Shown here piece by piece: positions 38,143 through 50,485 of a stretch of 64,000 nucleotides of DNA. How positions within the stretch are numbered: the stretch's first letter is position 1; the number at the start of each line of letters is the position of its first letter. The notes below the pieces were generated by a model. That model ran no database searches and had not been told where the DNA came from. It saw only the letters and a program-made list of their open reading frames with translations. The stretch lies in contig JAKNDB010000107.1 in assembly GCA_024305405.1 (NCBI GenBank), positions 2,976,001-3,040,000 of the forward strand, read 5' to 3'. Made by a program: the position numbers and the translations under genes. Source of the DNA: Dirofilaria immitis. Its lineage: Eukaryota > Nematoda > Chromadorea > Rhabditida > Onchocercidae.

Positions 38143-41100
38143 ATGAGTGATCGAACGCGACTACTAGCAACGTTAGATTAGTTTTAATTTGATCACACTG
38201 ATTGTATATAATTTAAAGTTGGAATAGAACTAATGATAAGAAAGAATATTATTATCTGTAGTTAAATAGAAGAATTAGAATTTTTTAAAATAGCTTTATT
38301 ATAATCTTTGAAGACAAAATTCAACGAATTTTTCGAATATATTAAATAATTTTAGTCTAGATCCAAATGAGGATCCTGTGACGGGTTTAGAAAGAGTAGC
38401 ATCATTTACGAATGAGTATTCGGAAATAAGAAGAAGATATCGCGAACAACGCGAATTAGAAGAATCTCGTCGGTATAAATCAGACGCAAACAATGAGAAA
38501 GAAGGCGCAGTTTCTTCACGATATGAAAGCTTGAATTATGAAATCATCGAAAATAAACTTTATCAAGCTGAAGAGAAGGAACTTGGCCATCAAGTATGCT
38601 TTTATTTACGTATGTCTTTCGCTTTTACATTTTATGATGTTAGAAATTTCGAGCTCCGAAATCTTGTTAGTTGAACAGAAAGTATGAATGAAATATCAGA
38701 CGCTTTCTGCTATGTTTAATAATATTTTTCGAATTCAGAAAATTGATTTGAAAACTTTTGTTTATTTAATTAAATTTAATAAATCAAAAGTTTCATACTT
38801 TTAAATTCATTTCTTATTTGCAGCAGAAACTTTTTCGCCGATCAGTGAATCGATGGGTGGTGTGTTTCTTCATTGGAGTTTTTACTGCCATTGTTGCAGC
38901 TGCTATAGATATAACGATATATTATAGTAGTTTAATCAAATTCCGCTTTATTATTAGCAGTCGTAAGCATCTTATTGAATTAGTCTTAATGACTTATGTA
39001 AATTCGAATATTGCATATAATAATATATTCTGATGAATAATGACTACTATACGATATGTATACTTCGATATCGTATTTTTGTTGATATCGATTCTTCATT
39101 TGCAGTGTTGAATTTATGTGAGAAACGAATGGAAGTTGGTGGTGGTTGTATATGGACAGTAGAATTTGCATGGATTTGCTATAATTGCGTTTTGATTACT
39201 ATTTCTGCCTGTTTAGTTTTATTTTTGTCTCCTGTTGCTGCTGGTTCAGGTTTGTGTTGTTTATTTCCAACGGATTTGAACAAGTAAATGTGTACGTTAT
39301 TCATTGCTGACTGGCTTATAGGTATATCGCAGGTCAAATGTTTTCTAAATGGTGTAGAAATACCTGGTGTTGTACGATTGAAAACTTTGGTTGCAAAAGC
39401 ATTTGGTGTGGCATGTACAGTTGCTGGTGGTTTGAGTGCAGGAAAAGTAATACTGATTCGATCTTTTTCTATTAATTTTCATGAAATTGTTATTGAATAG
39501 TTATTCATCGAGTTTTTAAGTAATATGATGTTTTATGATACGCTAGTCATAAGTTTTATCTGGAATAAATATACAGGAAGGCCCGATGATTCATTCTGGA
39601 GCGGTGATAGCAGCTGGTATTTCGCAGGGCAAATGCGTCACTTTTTCACTTGACTTTCATATTTTTGAACAATTTCGGAACGATCGGTAGAGTTCAATTT
39701 TTCGACATCAATATGTGATTTTAAGTAGTTTATTTTTTCTTTTTGACAAAAAATTTTAGCGAAAAGCGCGATTTCGTCAGTGCAGGAGCAGCGGCTGGAG
39801 TGGCTGCGGCTTTTGGTGCCCCAATTGGTGGAGTTTTATTCAGTCTGGAAGAAGGAGCAAGCTTTTGGAATCAGAGCTTAACCTGGCGGATGGTTTCTGT
39901 TTTTACTATTACATTTCTTTAAGAGATTTCGTGGAGAAGCAATTTTTACTATTACATTTCTTTAAGAGATTTCTTGGGAAAGCATTATGTTATGAACTAT
40001 GATTTTATAGAATATTGGTAGCTTATGATTCCATTCAATAAAATTTTTGGTCATTTTCAGTTTTTGCCGCCATGATGTCATCATTTACCTTAAATTTTAT
40101 TCTAAGCGTATTTCATGGAGTTGGCGGTTTTTTGTCATGGAATGGATTGGCAAATTTCGGTGTTTTTGAGGTGATATTCGCTTTATATTAAAAAATACTT
40201 ATTTCTGCTAACAGTTTATGCATATATGAGATTTGTTTGATGTTAACAAGAACCTTTTTTCAGAATCATAGCTACAATATCTGGGAAATACCGATCTTTC
40301 TCTTTATTGGTGTTCTTGGAGGTCTCTCTGGCGCTTTATTCAATTTTTGAATTTAAAACTTTCACGATTTAGGAAGAAGTTAGTTGTGACTTCATTCTGA
40401 ATATCATACCAAAACAAAAAATTATGTTTTGGTATGATATTCTGAAAAACAAAACAATATGTATTATTAAAGGGAAATGGAGTAGAAGAAATTTATGATG
40501 TTTTAATTATTCTCTTTCAATGTTTTGAGTACATTGTTTGGTCTTTGTTTCAGACATATCCAAAGCAAGTGTCAAAAGCTGATGGAATGTTTACTCGTAG
40601 CTGCAGCATCTGCATTCACTGGATTTATTACACTATTCTTAGTAAATGACTGCCAACCAGTTGGTCGTAACCCAAAATTAACTGAAGTCACAAAAGTCAG
40701 CTATCAGTTATTTTTATAACGGATTAATATTTGTGAAGTTTATAATGTTCTGATGACTTTTGAATAGAGATTTGAATAAAAGAACTGTTTTTAAATCTTG
40801 AAAAAATTTTTAAAAGAAATTAGTAATCTCTTGAACTGAGTACATTAAAAAATAAGTTTGATTTTCAGTTGTGGTGCCGCAAAGGTCAATATAGTGCTGT
40901 AGCAAATTTATTCTTCCAAAGTCCAGAAGAAAGTGTTAAAAGTCTATTTCATAGTCCAGCAAGTAGGTTCATCATCTTGAAAATTGTGTGATTCCATCGG
41001 AATTGTCATTTTATTCTCCTTTTTCTCTTTTAGTAAGAAACTGTACGTTAGAGGCAGTAATATTTTTAAATTTCAATTTAGTTATTTTGTAGTAACAATC

Positions 41101-43270
41101 TTTTAAATCTTTACTTTTATAGATTCTTATGCGGCTAGTACATTGTTAATATTTGCTGTCGAGTATTACTTGTTATCGTTATGGACATATGGGCTATCAG
41201 TACCGAGTGGTATTTTCATACCCACTTTATTAACAGGCGCAGCATGGGGCCGCCTTATTGGAGTTATCGTTGAATACATGTTTCCGGATGTTGTAAGTTA
41301 TATGCTATCAGTCAGTTTACTGCTTTAGAATTTACAAAATTCAAGTTTTATTATGTATTATTTTATTTTGATTCAGGTTTATCATATTTAGAAAGCTTAA
41401 GTTTTATTGTGTTTTATTATGATTGCCTGCTTGGAACTATTAATACTAAATTTTTTTTGGACAGACTGGTATACATCCCGGTAAATATGCACTTGCCGGA
41501 GCTGCAGCCCAACTGGGTGGTGTCGTGCGGATGACAATTAGCTTAACTGCCATTCTTGTTGAAGCAACTAGAGATATTACATTTGGTTTGCCAATAATGC
41601 TTGTTCTTATGGTTACTAAATGGGTTGGCGACTTGTTCAATGAGGTAGTTATTATTTTATACATGTAAAATTATTTGCTGCAGAAGTATTATAAGATATG
41701 TATTGCTTCTTATTCCAGGGTCTTTATGATGCACATATTGAGTTAAATGAGATACCGATTTTGGGTTGGTGCGCACCGGAATTGTCGCGTAATATATTAG
41801 CAGGGTGATTTATTTATAATTTTTGCTTAAAAGATAACAAAGTATATTGTAAATTATGTATCTAACATCCTGAATCTTGCTAAAGATTGCGAATTATTTA
41901 TAAATAGACTAGAAAGTTAATAATATCAAAAAATTATTCTGAGCATAAATGCCAACATAATACCTTTTGACGAAGTTAACATCTTTCATCCTTTTATGCA
42001 ACTAAAAAACATTGAAGCAGTATTCAAAAGCAATTGAAACAAATTTTATTGATAAGATATTCTCCATTTTTATAATTTCTCCTATCTTCCGTTTGGTTTT
42101 ATTTCATTTGAACATTTTTAAATGAGCATGAATATTAGAAAACTTTCAAGGCATATAATGAGAAGGGATGTAGTAACAATGATGCCGAAAGAACGTGTTT
42201 CACGCGTGATTGAAGTTTTAAATGCCACATCACATCATGGTTTTCCAGTTATTGATGAAATTAATTCTCCATCAAGAGAAGAAGAAATACCTGAATATGG
42301 TCATCTGAAGGGATTAATCCTAAAATCGCAATTGATTATTTTGATTCAGAAAAGAGTCAGCTCATTTTATTTGATATTTCTTTTCATTTCTTGTTTCTTT
42401 TGAATTTTACTTTTCCAGTTTACTACTTTAATTTTTAGGAAAAGTTCTGCCTTTTCTATTTATGTTTAATCTGCTTATTTCATTATAATCGGAAAGCGCA
42501 CTTAATTACCATTTGTAGCGAATGGTACATTTTGTACCAGATCTCATCACACATTTTAATACATATACATATTTCAAGGCATTCTAAAGTTTGTAAAGTT
42601 ACTTTTCTATTCATCGTACCGGAATATGTTGCAAGCGAGTAAAGTAAAATTACTGCAAGCAAAGGTCCTTCATCGTCCCAGCGTACTTTGATACTTATAA
42701 TAGTTTTTCTTTGTGGTTTTAGGTTTTTACAAGGATCCTGATTGTCGAATTTTGGTGGATGGTAGTGAATTGGTTCAACTTTATGATTTTGCTGACGAAT
42801 ATCCGAGTTAAGTTATTTTAGAATCCATTATATTCCATATTAACTCTCTTTTTCACATATAATATCAATATTTTCAGATATGACGAATGTTTGGCAAAAC
42901 TACAGCTATCCGAACAAGATAGAAGTTGTTGGCTAGACTTAACCCCTTACATGCATCCAAGTCCTCATCGAGTACCGTTGAGTGCTTCATTATCATCGAT
43001 ATTTCATCTCTTTCGTGGATTGGGATTGCGTTATATAGCTGTTGTTGACGATGAAAATAAAGTGCTTCTTACATTTTTTTCTAGCTGATCATCGCAATTT
43101 TATTTGCAATTTCACGTGGAATTCCACTTTTTATTTATTATGTATTTGATGAGAAATAATTTTAGCTTTGTGGAATTATCACTCGAAAAGATCTCGCAAG
43201 ATTCAAAGGACGTCGAACTTTTGGAAATTATGCCGTGTGGGAACTATTTGTTTCGGATTTCCAGACTTAA
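38143..43270 (+). CDS. clh-6: ClC-7 type chloride/proton antiporter
   Basis: Late-endosomal/lysosomal Cl-/H+ exchanger. Eighteen exons: 38143-38180, 38356-38593, 38824-38962, 39106-39249, 39322-39446, 39577-39686, 39760-39892, 40061-40170, 40264-40378, 40554-40695, 40870-40962, 41123-41292, 41465-41644, 41719-41804, 42139-42355, 42723-42806, 42878-43061, 43166-43270. The cytosolic N-terminus carries DRTRLL, an acidic dileucine sorting signal. RYESLNYE and the transmembrane core follow: [25 protein letters not shown] with the gating glutamate, [11 protein letters not shown] with the proton glutamate, and [16 protein letters not shown]. Two C-terminal CBS domains close the protein ([21 protein letters not shown] to [11 protein letters not shown]). 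The usual GSGIP filter reads GSGIS. Five missing bases (about 40061, 40346, 40919, 42726, 42806) break frame. With them the protein is 805 residues, the same as human ClC-7. Confidence 0.95.
39901..39984. repeat. 43-bp tandem duplication in ClC-7 intron 7
   Basis: Two copies begin TTTTACTATTACATTTCTTT at 39901 and 39944, differing at a few bases. Confidence 0.9.
40399..40442. repeat. 18-bp perfect inverted repeat, 8-nt loop, in ClC-7 intron 9
   Basis: Arms 40399-40416 and 40425-40442 are perfect reverse complements, and three more pairs are possible beyond one mismatch. The transcript would form a tight hairpin 21 bases after the preceding exon's donor. It is shorter than a typical miRNA precursor. 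Confidence 0.85.
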
Positions 43271-43816
43271 GTTTACTACAGTATTTTTTCCTTCTTTCTC
43301 ATCGTTAGTAAGATTCTGCCAAATTTTGCATTTAACAATGTTTTGGCTGAAATTCTTTCATCTTCTAAAAATTTGTTCACGTTGAAATGTTGTAGTTAAC
43401 GAAATTCAGTGATCAATTTTTTAATTCTTTGCAATTGTACAGATTTGCTATTATTATGATATTTATATGTTCAGTGATTGTGTAATTTATATAAACCATT
43501 CAAATATGATCTTAAATCTCTTACGATTCGATTGTTCGAATATCATATGCTTCATTTCATGAAACTTATTTTTGTTTGAATTTTATGATGAAAAATTTTT
43601 GCGTTTCAGTCAATTCATTTTACTGAACCATTTCTTTCTCAGAAGATTGATAAAAGAAATTTAATTTGATCTATATTATAAGGTTTTATATTTTCGAAAT
43701 TTTACAGCTGAATTTCTAATGGTAGCATTCAGATGCTGCATTACTTGAAATTGCTAATTTGGAAGGAATTTCCCTGATACCTACTGTGGCATGATTAATT
43801 CCCATATTTTTACAGG
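43271..43816. other. spacer between ClC-7 and EMC10
   Basis: A 546-bp same-strand gap with no coding signal. It ends in TTTTTACAG followed by G and the EMC10 ATG, a strong candidate trans-splice acceptor. Confidence 0.45.
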
Positions 43817-45252
43817 ATGCTTTTTTGTTGCTAATTTATATACAGTACATTCAAGCAGTTGATCATTGGAGGATCGGTTTGCAATATTCGGTTTCAGGTC
43901 CTAGTTTTATTATTTTTATTTTTACAGCTTTTAATAATTTTTGTGTATTTAAGTGGTGGGCACATAATTTGTTTTCCAAGAAACTTTCGATTGGAAGGAA
44001 TATAAAGATATTGAATACTTAAAAATTTGATCGATTGGCAAAAGTTAATTTAGAAATTCATTTTCACTTTAAAGTAAGTATGAATGGGCATGCTGAAATA
44101 TTTCCAAATACTTTTAAGAGTTGATTTTGTTTAATTATTTGTTTGTTATTTATAGATAAGGACGATTTTGTCTCTCTGGGTAGTATCATTGTGGATAAGA
44201 CATTTGATAATAATTATACAGCTCATTTTCAATCTCTTATCAGTCCAAGTAAGTGGCACAATGATCTCGTAGAAGCTGTGAAGAATGGATGGATTTACCG
44301 CGTTAGGGTCGACAATGATAAAGAAGACGTACAAGGTTACAATGAACCGGTGAATTAATCCTGCAAAATCAGACTCGTACAAAATATTTGCATATGAAGA
44401 ATAAATAGCTAGATGAGGAAAATTAGAGATAAAAATGTAAAATTGTTGATGTTGACTTCCATCTCGAAATACCAGTTAGTTAAAAAAATGTTTTTAAGAA
44501 CTTTGAAGCCTATGTTAATGCTATTAGGTCAATTCTTTTATTAAAATATTTGCTTGTAAAGAGTATTTATATTCAAAATTTTGCAAGCATCCTTTGGAAA
44601 TGCGAGCATTTCAGTGTTTGATGTTGCAAGCCAATGGAGCTCATCATTTTCGATTATTATTGGATCCTGATCGTCAAAATTTACAATCTTTGGCTATTTT
44701 TCCAGAAAATTTACTTTCTGTTGGAACAAATTATCACTCTTGTGAAACGAAGTCGTTTGCAGAGAACAACAAAATAAGTGGATCAGTTATAATAAACACA
44801 ATTAATGAATTGCCTCTGTAATTTTTCCCTACTAATTTTTATAATATGTAAATAATTAATCCTAAACGATAATATTTGTAATAAACTAATAAAATTAACA
44901 GCTTCTGTTAATTGAACTAATATTTTTAGTAGTCTTTTAGGCCTGATGCAGTTTCATATATTCGAAAGATGGAAAAAGAGCGACAAGCAAGGCAGCATGG
45001 AGCTCAGCAGGACAATCGATCATTTATTCAGAAATATGTAAGTCAGAAAATTTTTTGGTTTTTTCGATTAAAAAAGGTATTCAATTCTTGAATTCGAATT
45101 TCTTGTCCGTTGTTTTTATAAACCTTGAAAAGCTGCTGTTAAGCAAATAATTAATATAAATAATAAATTTATTTTAGTGGATGTACATAGCTGCAGCACT
45201 AATTTTTATGGTTATTTCTAATGCTACAACAGCTGAACAAAGTGGAGAATAA
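43817..45252 (+). CDS. EMC10: ER membrane protein complex subunit 10
   Basis: Lumenal subunit of the EMC, which inserts and folds multi-pass membrane proteins in the ER. Exons: 43817-43897, 44156-44349, 44588-44817, 44941-45037, 45178-45252 (about 225 residues after one repair). It has a short hydrophobic signal peptide ending near QYIQA, the lumenal domain (HWRIGLQYSVS; GWIYRVRV matching human GLYRVRI), and FIQKYWMYIAAALIFMV as the C-terminal anchor, preceded by the charged RKMEKERQAR helix. All parallel human EMC10, including the KYWMYI block. One T appears missing from the run at 43821-43826, directly after the start codon; otherwise the ATG frame stops at once. The ATG lies one base after an acceptor, so trans-splicing is likely. 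It follows ClC-7 by 546 bp on the same strand. Confidence 0.9.
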
Positions 45253-46178
45253 AAATTATTTCCTTCATGAATCGAGAAAGATGCAGTATAAAATCCTGGC
45301 TGATTATATTTTTGGGTATTATATTATGTTGCATTTGTTTCAATTTCATGATTTTTATGCAACGAATCTTAAATGTTGTAACTCCGCACATCAAAAATAT
45401 TTCGGAATAATTGAAATTCAGTAATAAATTACAATTTAAATGGAGAAAATCTCAAGTTATGAAATATACACGTAGAGCTGGCAAGAAACAGAAAGTGATA
45501 TTGGGATTTTTAATTTTCTTGGTTTTGCGGAAAGTCCGTAACAAAAGTATAGATAACAGATTTATTATCGAAATGAGTTGCATGCTAAAGACAAATCGAA
45601 ATATCAGGTTCCTAGTTTTATCCTTTATAAGTACTTAATTATATACAAAAAGTCATCGAAGATTCAAGTATGATATTGTCATTTTTAGATTTCTTTCTTT
45701 TTGGTCTAGATCTACTAAATCTAAATAGTTTTTGTGCATCCATGGCGCCAGTGAACCAGTTAGTACTCCATGTACTGAATCTTTTTGAATATTGTAACTC
45801 ATCATAGTTAAATTGTGAATAGATAAATGCTCTAAAAAGCATACTGATGCAAATCTACTTTCGTGAGATCTCGAAAATGCCTTGATACCGATTTGTGTCT
45901 AGTAATTTTTACTTCTGGAAGAGATATGATGTTTCATTCATGAGCTGCGTGGATAATTAGCGCGTTGCGATTCAAATGTCAGAGATTCGGTTCAACTGTA
46001 TTTGCATGAAGGAGTGCTGTTGTAGGGGTTATGCTCTGCTCCGGGGCGGGAATGATGCGGTCTGGGAGATTTGTCGTGAACATTTGAGTGGGAGGTTTGA
46101 AAAGCAGAGGCTCTTCGTTCTTTCGTAATAACAAAAACAGTAGAAATGCATATTTGAAATTATTTCCGAGAGAGCAGA
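45253..46178. other. spacer between EMC10 and BAP18 genes
   Basis: No exon recognised. An open frame at about 45411-45638 is Lys/Arg-rich but has no splice context or start evidence, and is probably 3' UTR. Confidence 0.4.
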
Positions 46179-47981
46179 ATGAACAACCGACAAAGTGACG
46201 TGGTACCTTCGACAAGCACGTCCACTATTGCCATGGAGAATCTGAAGGAACAGTCGACCAGTACAGGTGCATCTGCTCAAAAGGTATTTTATAAATATTA
46301 AGCCATGTAGTTCGAATTTTAAGTTTTTTAACACATTGTCAATTGGTGTTGCATTGTTATTGATTTATTGGTGAGTCTTAAAGGTTGGAGTCATCGAAGC
46401 AATCAAAGTACATAGTAAGAAAAAGAATCAAGTGGTATTTGCTTGAAAAAATGCTAATACTGATTTGGTCGGTCTTGCTCTCTTACTATTTATGCAAGAT
46501 TCTTTAATTGGAAAACAAAATATGTTAGCGTATATTTTATTTTGCTGCTGGCTTTGCATTCGTTATTCTATTTAACGAATACAAAGCCAGCAACTGAACA
46601 GCCTTTTATTCTTAGGTTTCGGAAGTCTTCTTGGCTGCTGGGCAAGCGTTTCAGAAGCTGGGTGGACTTATTGCAAATTTGCATAATCAAAAAAATGGAG
46701 TCGAAAGGTTCTTTTTTTTTGATTTACTCGTAGATTTCAGCGATAAGGTATAGTTTTGATTAAATATTTGCTTATGCGAATTGCACGAAAATATTGTGTT
46801 TGGGAGCTGTGTAATTCTTGCTATTTATAACAAAATCGGTAAATGAATAAAGTAAGAAGATTTAAGATTTAATATTCAATATAGCATATGGATAATACAG
46901 AAAGTGTTAGAGTCCCAAATAGTGCTGGAAGAGTTTTTCTAGGTAGGCTAGGACCTGTGCAATTTCGTGCTATTGCAATAACAAATATCTTTGTTTTTTT
47001 TCCCTATATTTTGTTTATATTTAACGAATATCTCGTATATTAGAGATAGATCAAAAAGGAGATCATGCCTTAAATTATGAAATTCAAGGAAATGGACAAG
47101 TTCGGATACTAACAGTTTGCATGATGCTGTTTCGCGTTTTGCAAGCGATTTGCAGCGCATCAGTGAAACAGTCCAAGGAAGAGAAGTGTAAGTTGTTGCT
47201 GTATAGCAAGATTTTTACTGACTCTTGGAACTTAAGGTCAAACTGAATAGACGAATTTCATAAGGAATTAATAAGATAGATTTTGGAGGTAAAGGAAGAG
47301 GAAAAGAAAACAAGATAATGTTTGAGTTAGTTATTGAAATTTGGAACTGAAAGGGAAGTTGAAAGAGGGATGGAGCCGGCAATGAAAAATTGGTCTTAGA
47401 TATTCAGCAAATTATTATTTCCAAAATAAGTGTTAACAAGTGAAATATGAAAAATTGCCAAATATTTGGAACATGACTATAAAAATCTGTTTTCAAAATA
47501 ATGAATCTTTTTTATAAAAAATTTGAAAATTTTTCTCAGAAATAAGTCATTTTACAGACAACTTATGAAGGATGATATACTTAAAAGGCCTACAGCTAGT
47601 CATTATGTAAAAGCGATTTCTCCACGAATAAGTAGTACTACTGTCAGACCCACTGCTATTGCAAGATCATTGGTAAAGCGTACGAGTAGTGTTCCACATC
47701 CAGCAATGGATGCCAGTTTCAAACGCCGTATCACCAACACAACACCAAGTGGTATTACGGTATCAGGCAATACCCGTTATACTAATATTACTCATGTACA
47801 ATCACTAAACATCAATCCATCGACTATGTCACGAGTTAAAAATGGATCAGGGAATGTAGTACCGTCAGTTCTTACGACGGTTCCTGTTCAACCTTCTATG
47901 CCCTCGGTTGTATTACCTGCAGAACCTATGACACATAGCGGTGGAGTAAAAAATTTTGATAGTAGTGTTTTCAATATTTAA
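46179..47981 (+). CDS. BAP18: BAP18-like chromatin complex subunit
   Basis: Nuclear protein related to human BAP18 (C17orf49), a SANT-containing partner of NURF and MLL/WDR5 complexes. Exons: 46179-46283, 46616-46707, 47089-47187, 47540-47981; all phases agree with no frame break, giving 245 residues. An S/T-rich N-terminus leads to KVSEVFLAAGQAFQKLGGLI, matching human KVGEIFSAAGAAFTKLGEL. A SANT-like helix region follows: KWTSSDTNSLHDAVSRFASD against human KWTETEIEMLRAAVKRFGDD, then LQRISETVQGRE. The last exon is a low-complexity S/T/P/V-rich tail without acidic residues for most of its length, longer than the human tail. Family assignment rests on two aligned blocks with the same spacing. 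Confidence 0.8.
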
Positions 47982-50485
47982 AAATTTTTCTTTAATATTT
48001 TTGGAACAAATAAATTTATGAGATCAGATTAATCTCTCCATGAATTTTATTTTTGTTTGCAAATTGGAAATCGATTTTCATCCAGATTATTATTAGCATT
48101 AGTTTCTCGTAAGCATCATGTTTATATTTTTGTGTCTTATACAACTAGTTAGAAGAGAAAAAGATTTCATGTATATTTTAGGTAAGTGAACTTCTGCTTT
48201 ACTTTTGAAGTTTGTATTTAATTTCCTCTATTTTAATGGATCATTTTCACGTAAGTACTGTCGCATTTTTCTGAGAATAGTACATGTTTTTTAATTTCAA
48301 ATACAACAAAATTCATGCACTACCATGGATTGCAGAATATAATCAAACATTAATCTAAGAGAAAATAGATCTTCACCTTGCGTTTTGTTTTCAATTCCAG
48401 TTTGATAGCAACGATAATCTCGAATTATTTGCGTGACTGAAACTTTTTATGAAGTGTATCACTTTTTGATTCTTTAGCATATTCCGACTGATGTTGAAAG
48501 CCATACCGAAACGAGATTTATTGAAACAGAACTTCGCTTGTATAAAAAGCAACAGCGAAATGCATTGTCGCTTGAAACATTGTAATTCATTAACAGGATA
48601 TCTATTTTAACGTCAGCCGACAATCTTCTGAAAGAGTTGATTGAGACGAATTGAAGCCTTTGTATGTAGTTTTTCTCCTTATTTTTATTTTAAAACTTTC
48701 AGTAATTTCAAGATGTTTTTGGCATTGGATTTCTTTGTGACTCTTTGTATTAATAGCTGATTCCGTCTTGGCACGGCTTTCAACATATAAAGTTCCAATA
48801 GAACAGAATTTGAAAATATGTAAATTCTGGAGATTCGAGGTAGCGCTTAGCTTCATTAAGTGTAGTATTTTATATTGTAACTAAAAGCTGTTACGGATTG
48901 AGTATTTGTTCATACGATTTCTGTACATGAGCTCATACTGGATGCGTGAATGTTAAATTAAACCATTCTCTTGTTTTTATGTTTTTGATTGTAAATTCAG
49001 GTATTTTTGTAGTAAAGAATCGAGAATCATCCTGCTAGCTATTTGTCATAGTTTTTAACTTCTGACGAAAAATATCTCTCTTTGCTTTCAAGCAATAAAC
49101 CTTGAGAATATTTATAGATTTTGTATTAACTGGTACATACAGTGATGTCTTACATTCAGAAATAGAAAACTTTAATTTAAATTTGTGGATAACTTTTTAA
49201 TTTGTACACTTTTCTCAAGACTTCTTGTTATATTTGTAGTTATCACTGGATGCGCTTGTCTTATGAAGTTTCATATTGTTCAAAAGTTAATGTGTGTAGA
49301 AATGTTGAATAGTTCAGCAGATATCTTTTATGGCAAATATAAGGGTTTTTTTTTTTATTCTTGCACGAATAATATTTTGTTTTTCCTTGTATTTGACGGA
49401 TTTTATTATTGTTTCATTTTGTAGTATACTGTTCATAAATATTTGAATTAAAAGGTTGTTCTTATAATTGTTTTTTTTGACTTGGTTAATATCCGGTCAA
49501 AGCATTTGAATTATGCATCGAATTTAATTACGCATCAAAGAAAATAATCTTATCTGAACGTAGGTTACGTTGCGGAGAGAGAGGAAAAAGATATAGGATA
49601 TGTATTGCTTCATGCTTGTGAAGTGGACTGAGTTATTTTTTAAATTTAGAAGAGTAAAGAATAAAAAGGATTTATCTAGCTCGTAATAGTGAAGTCATTT
49701 TCTAGTCTTGAGATTTGCTGGTAGGCTCATTCATTAGCAACTTATCATTTCTTCATCTGATATGAAAGTAGCTTCGCTGATGCTGTACGATTGTGCTGAA
49801 CTGGTGGTATGGTTGGAGTGGCGTAAAAATAACATAATGATGTTTAGTTTGTATTAAAATTGATGAAGTCGTGTGACCTTTATTGACAGTTTGTTAATTT
49901 ATAGTACGAACAGGTTTTACATTATTCGTTTGATGGGAAGAGACCGGAGAGGAGAAGTCTAATTTAAAAAGTTTCGATCAAAACTTTTAGCTCTTAAATT
50001 AGCCACTAATTAAAACCTCTACAGTCGTTAATTGAAACCTTCCTTCCTAACTCGTGAATGATGTTATTTACCAGGCTAAGTAATACATTATTTTTCTTTG
50101 TATCTTTTAACTCCTTGATGTATAATCAGGCCATAATGATAATAATAATAATTAGTAGTAGTAGTAGTAGTAGTTCTGAATTTGATAGAAATTTCTGCTC
50201 ACTGAAAAATATTTCGGCTAAATTAAGACTGAGCACGAAATATTTTACACAACCTATATGTAACTGACTTGTAACAAATATGCATTTTCTATATTACATA
50301 GTATTGTGGGGAATATTTATTTGGCCTGTAATTTACGGTTGGTCTTAAATGTGCCAGGACTGCATTAGTACTCGTCTTATGTGTAGATAACTGTTGGTAG
50401 AATTTTTCTTTATTTTAATACAGCTATTGTCGCAGCCTTCGCATCTCTTTTATGACTTATTTTATTTACAGTTGGTTCGTGAGAG
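47982..50485. other. intergenic region
   Basis: About 2.5 kb. No exon chain recognised. A short AAT/AGT trinucleotide run lies at about 50137-50174. The acceptor TTATTTACAG at 50471 precedes the next gene's ATG by 14 bases. Confidence 0.45.

Noticed and set aside
41446..41664. Minus-strand open frame within ClC-7 exon 13
   Set aside because: Antisense shadow of the conserved exon encoding [16 protein letters not shown].
45411..45638. Lys/Arg-rich open frame after EMC10
   Set aside because: No family match, acceptor or donor supports it; most likely 3' UTR.
46029..46334. Minus-strand open frame over the first BAP18 exon
   Set aside because: It is the antisense shadow of a coding exon that has correct splice sites on the plus strand.
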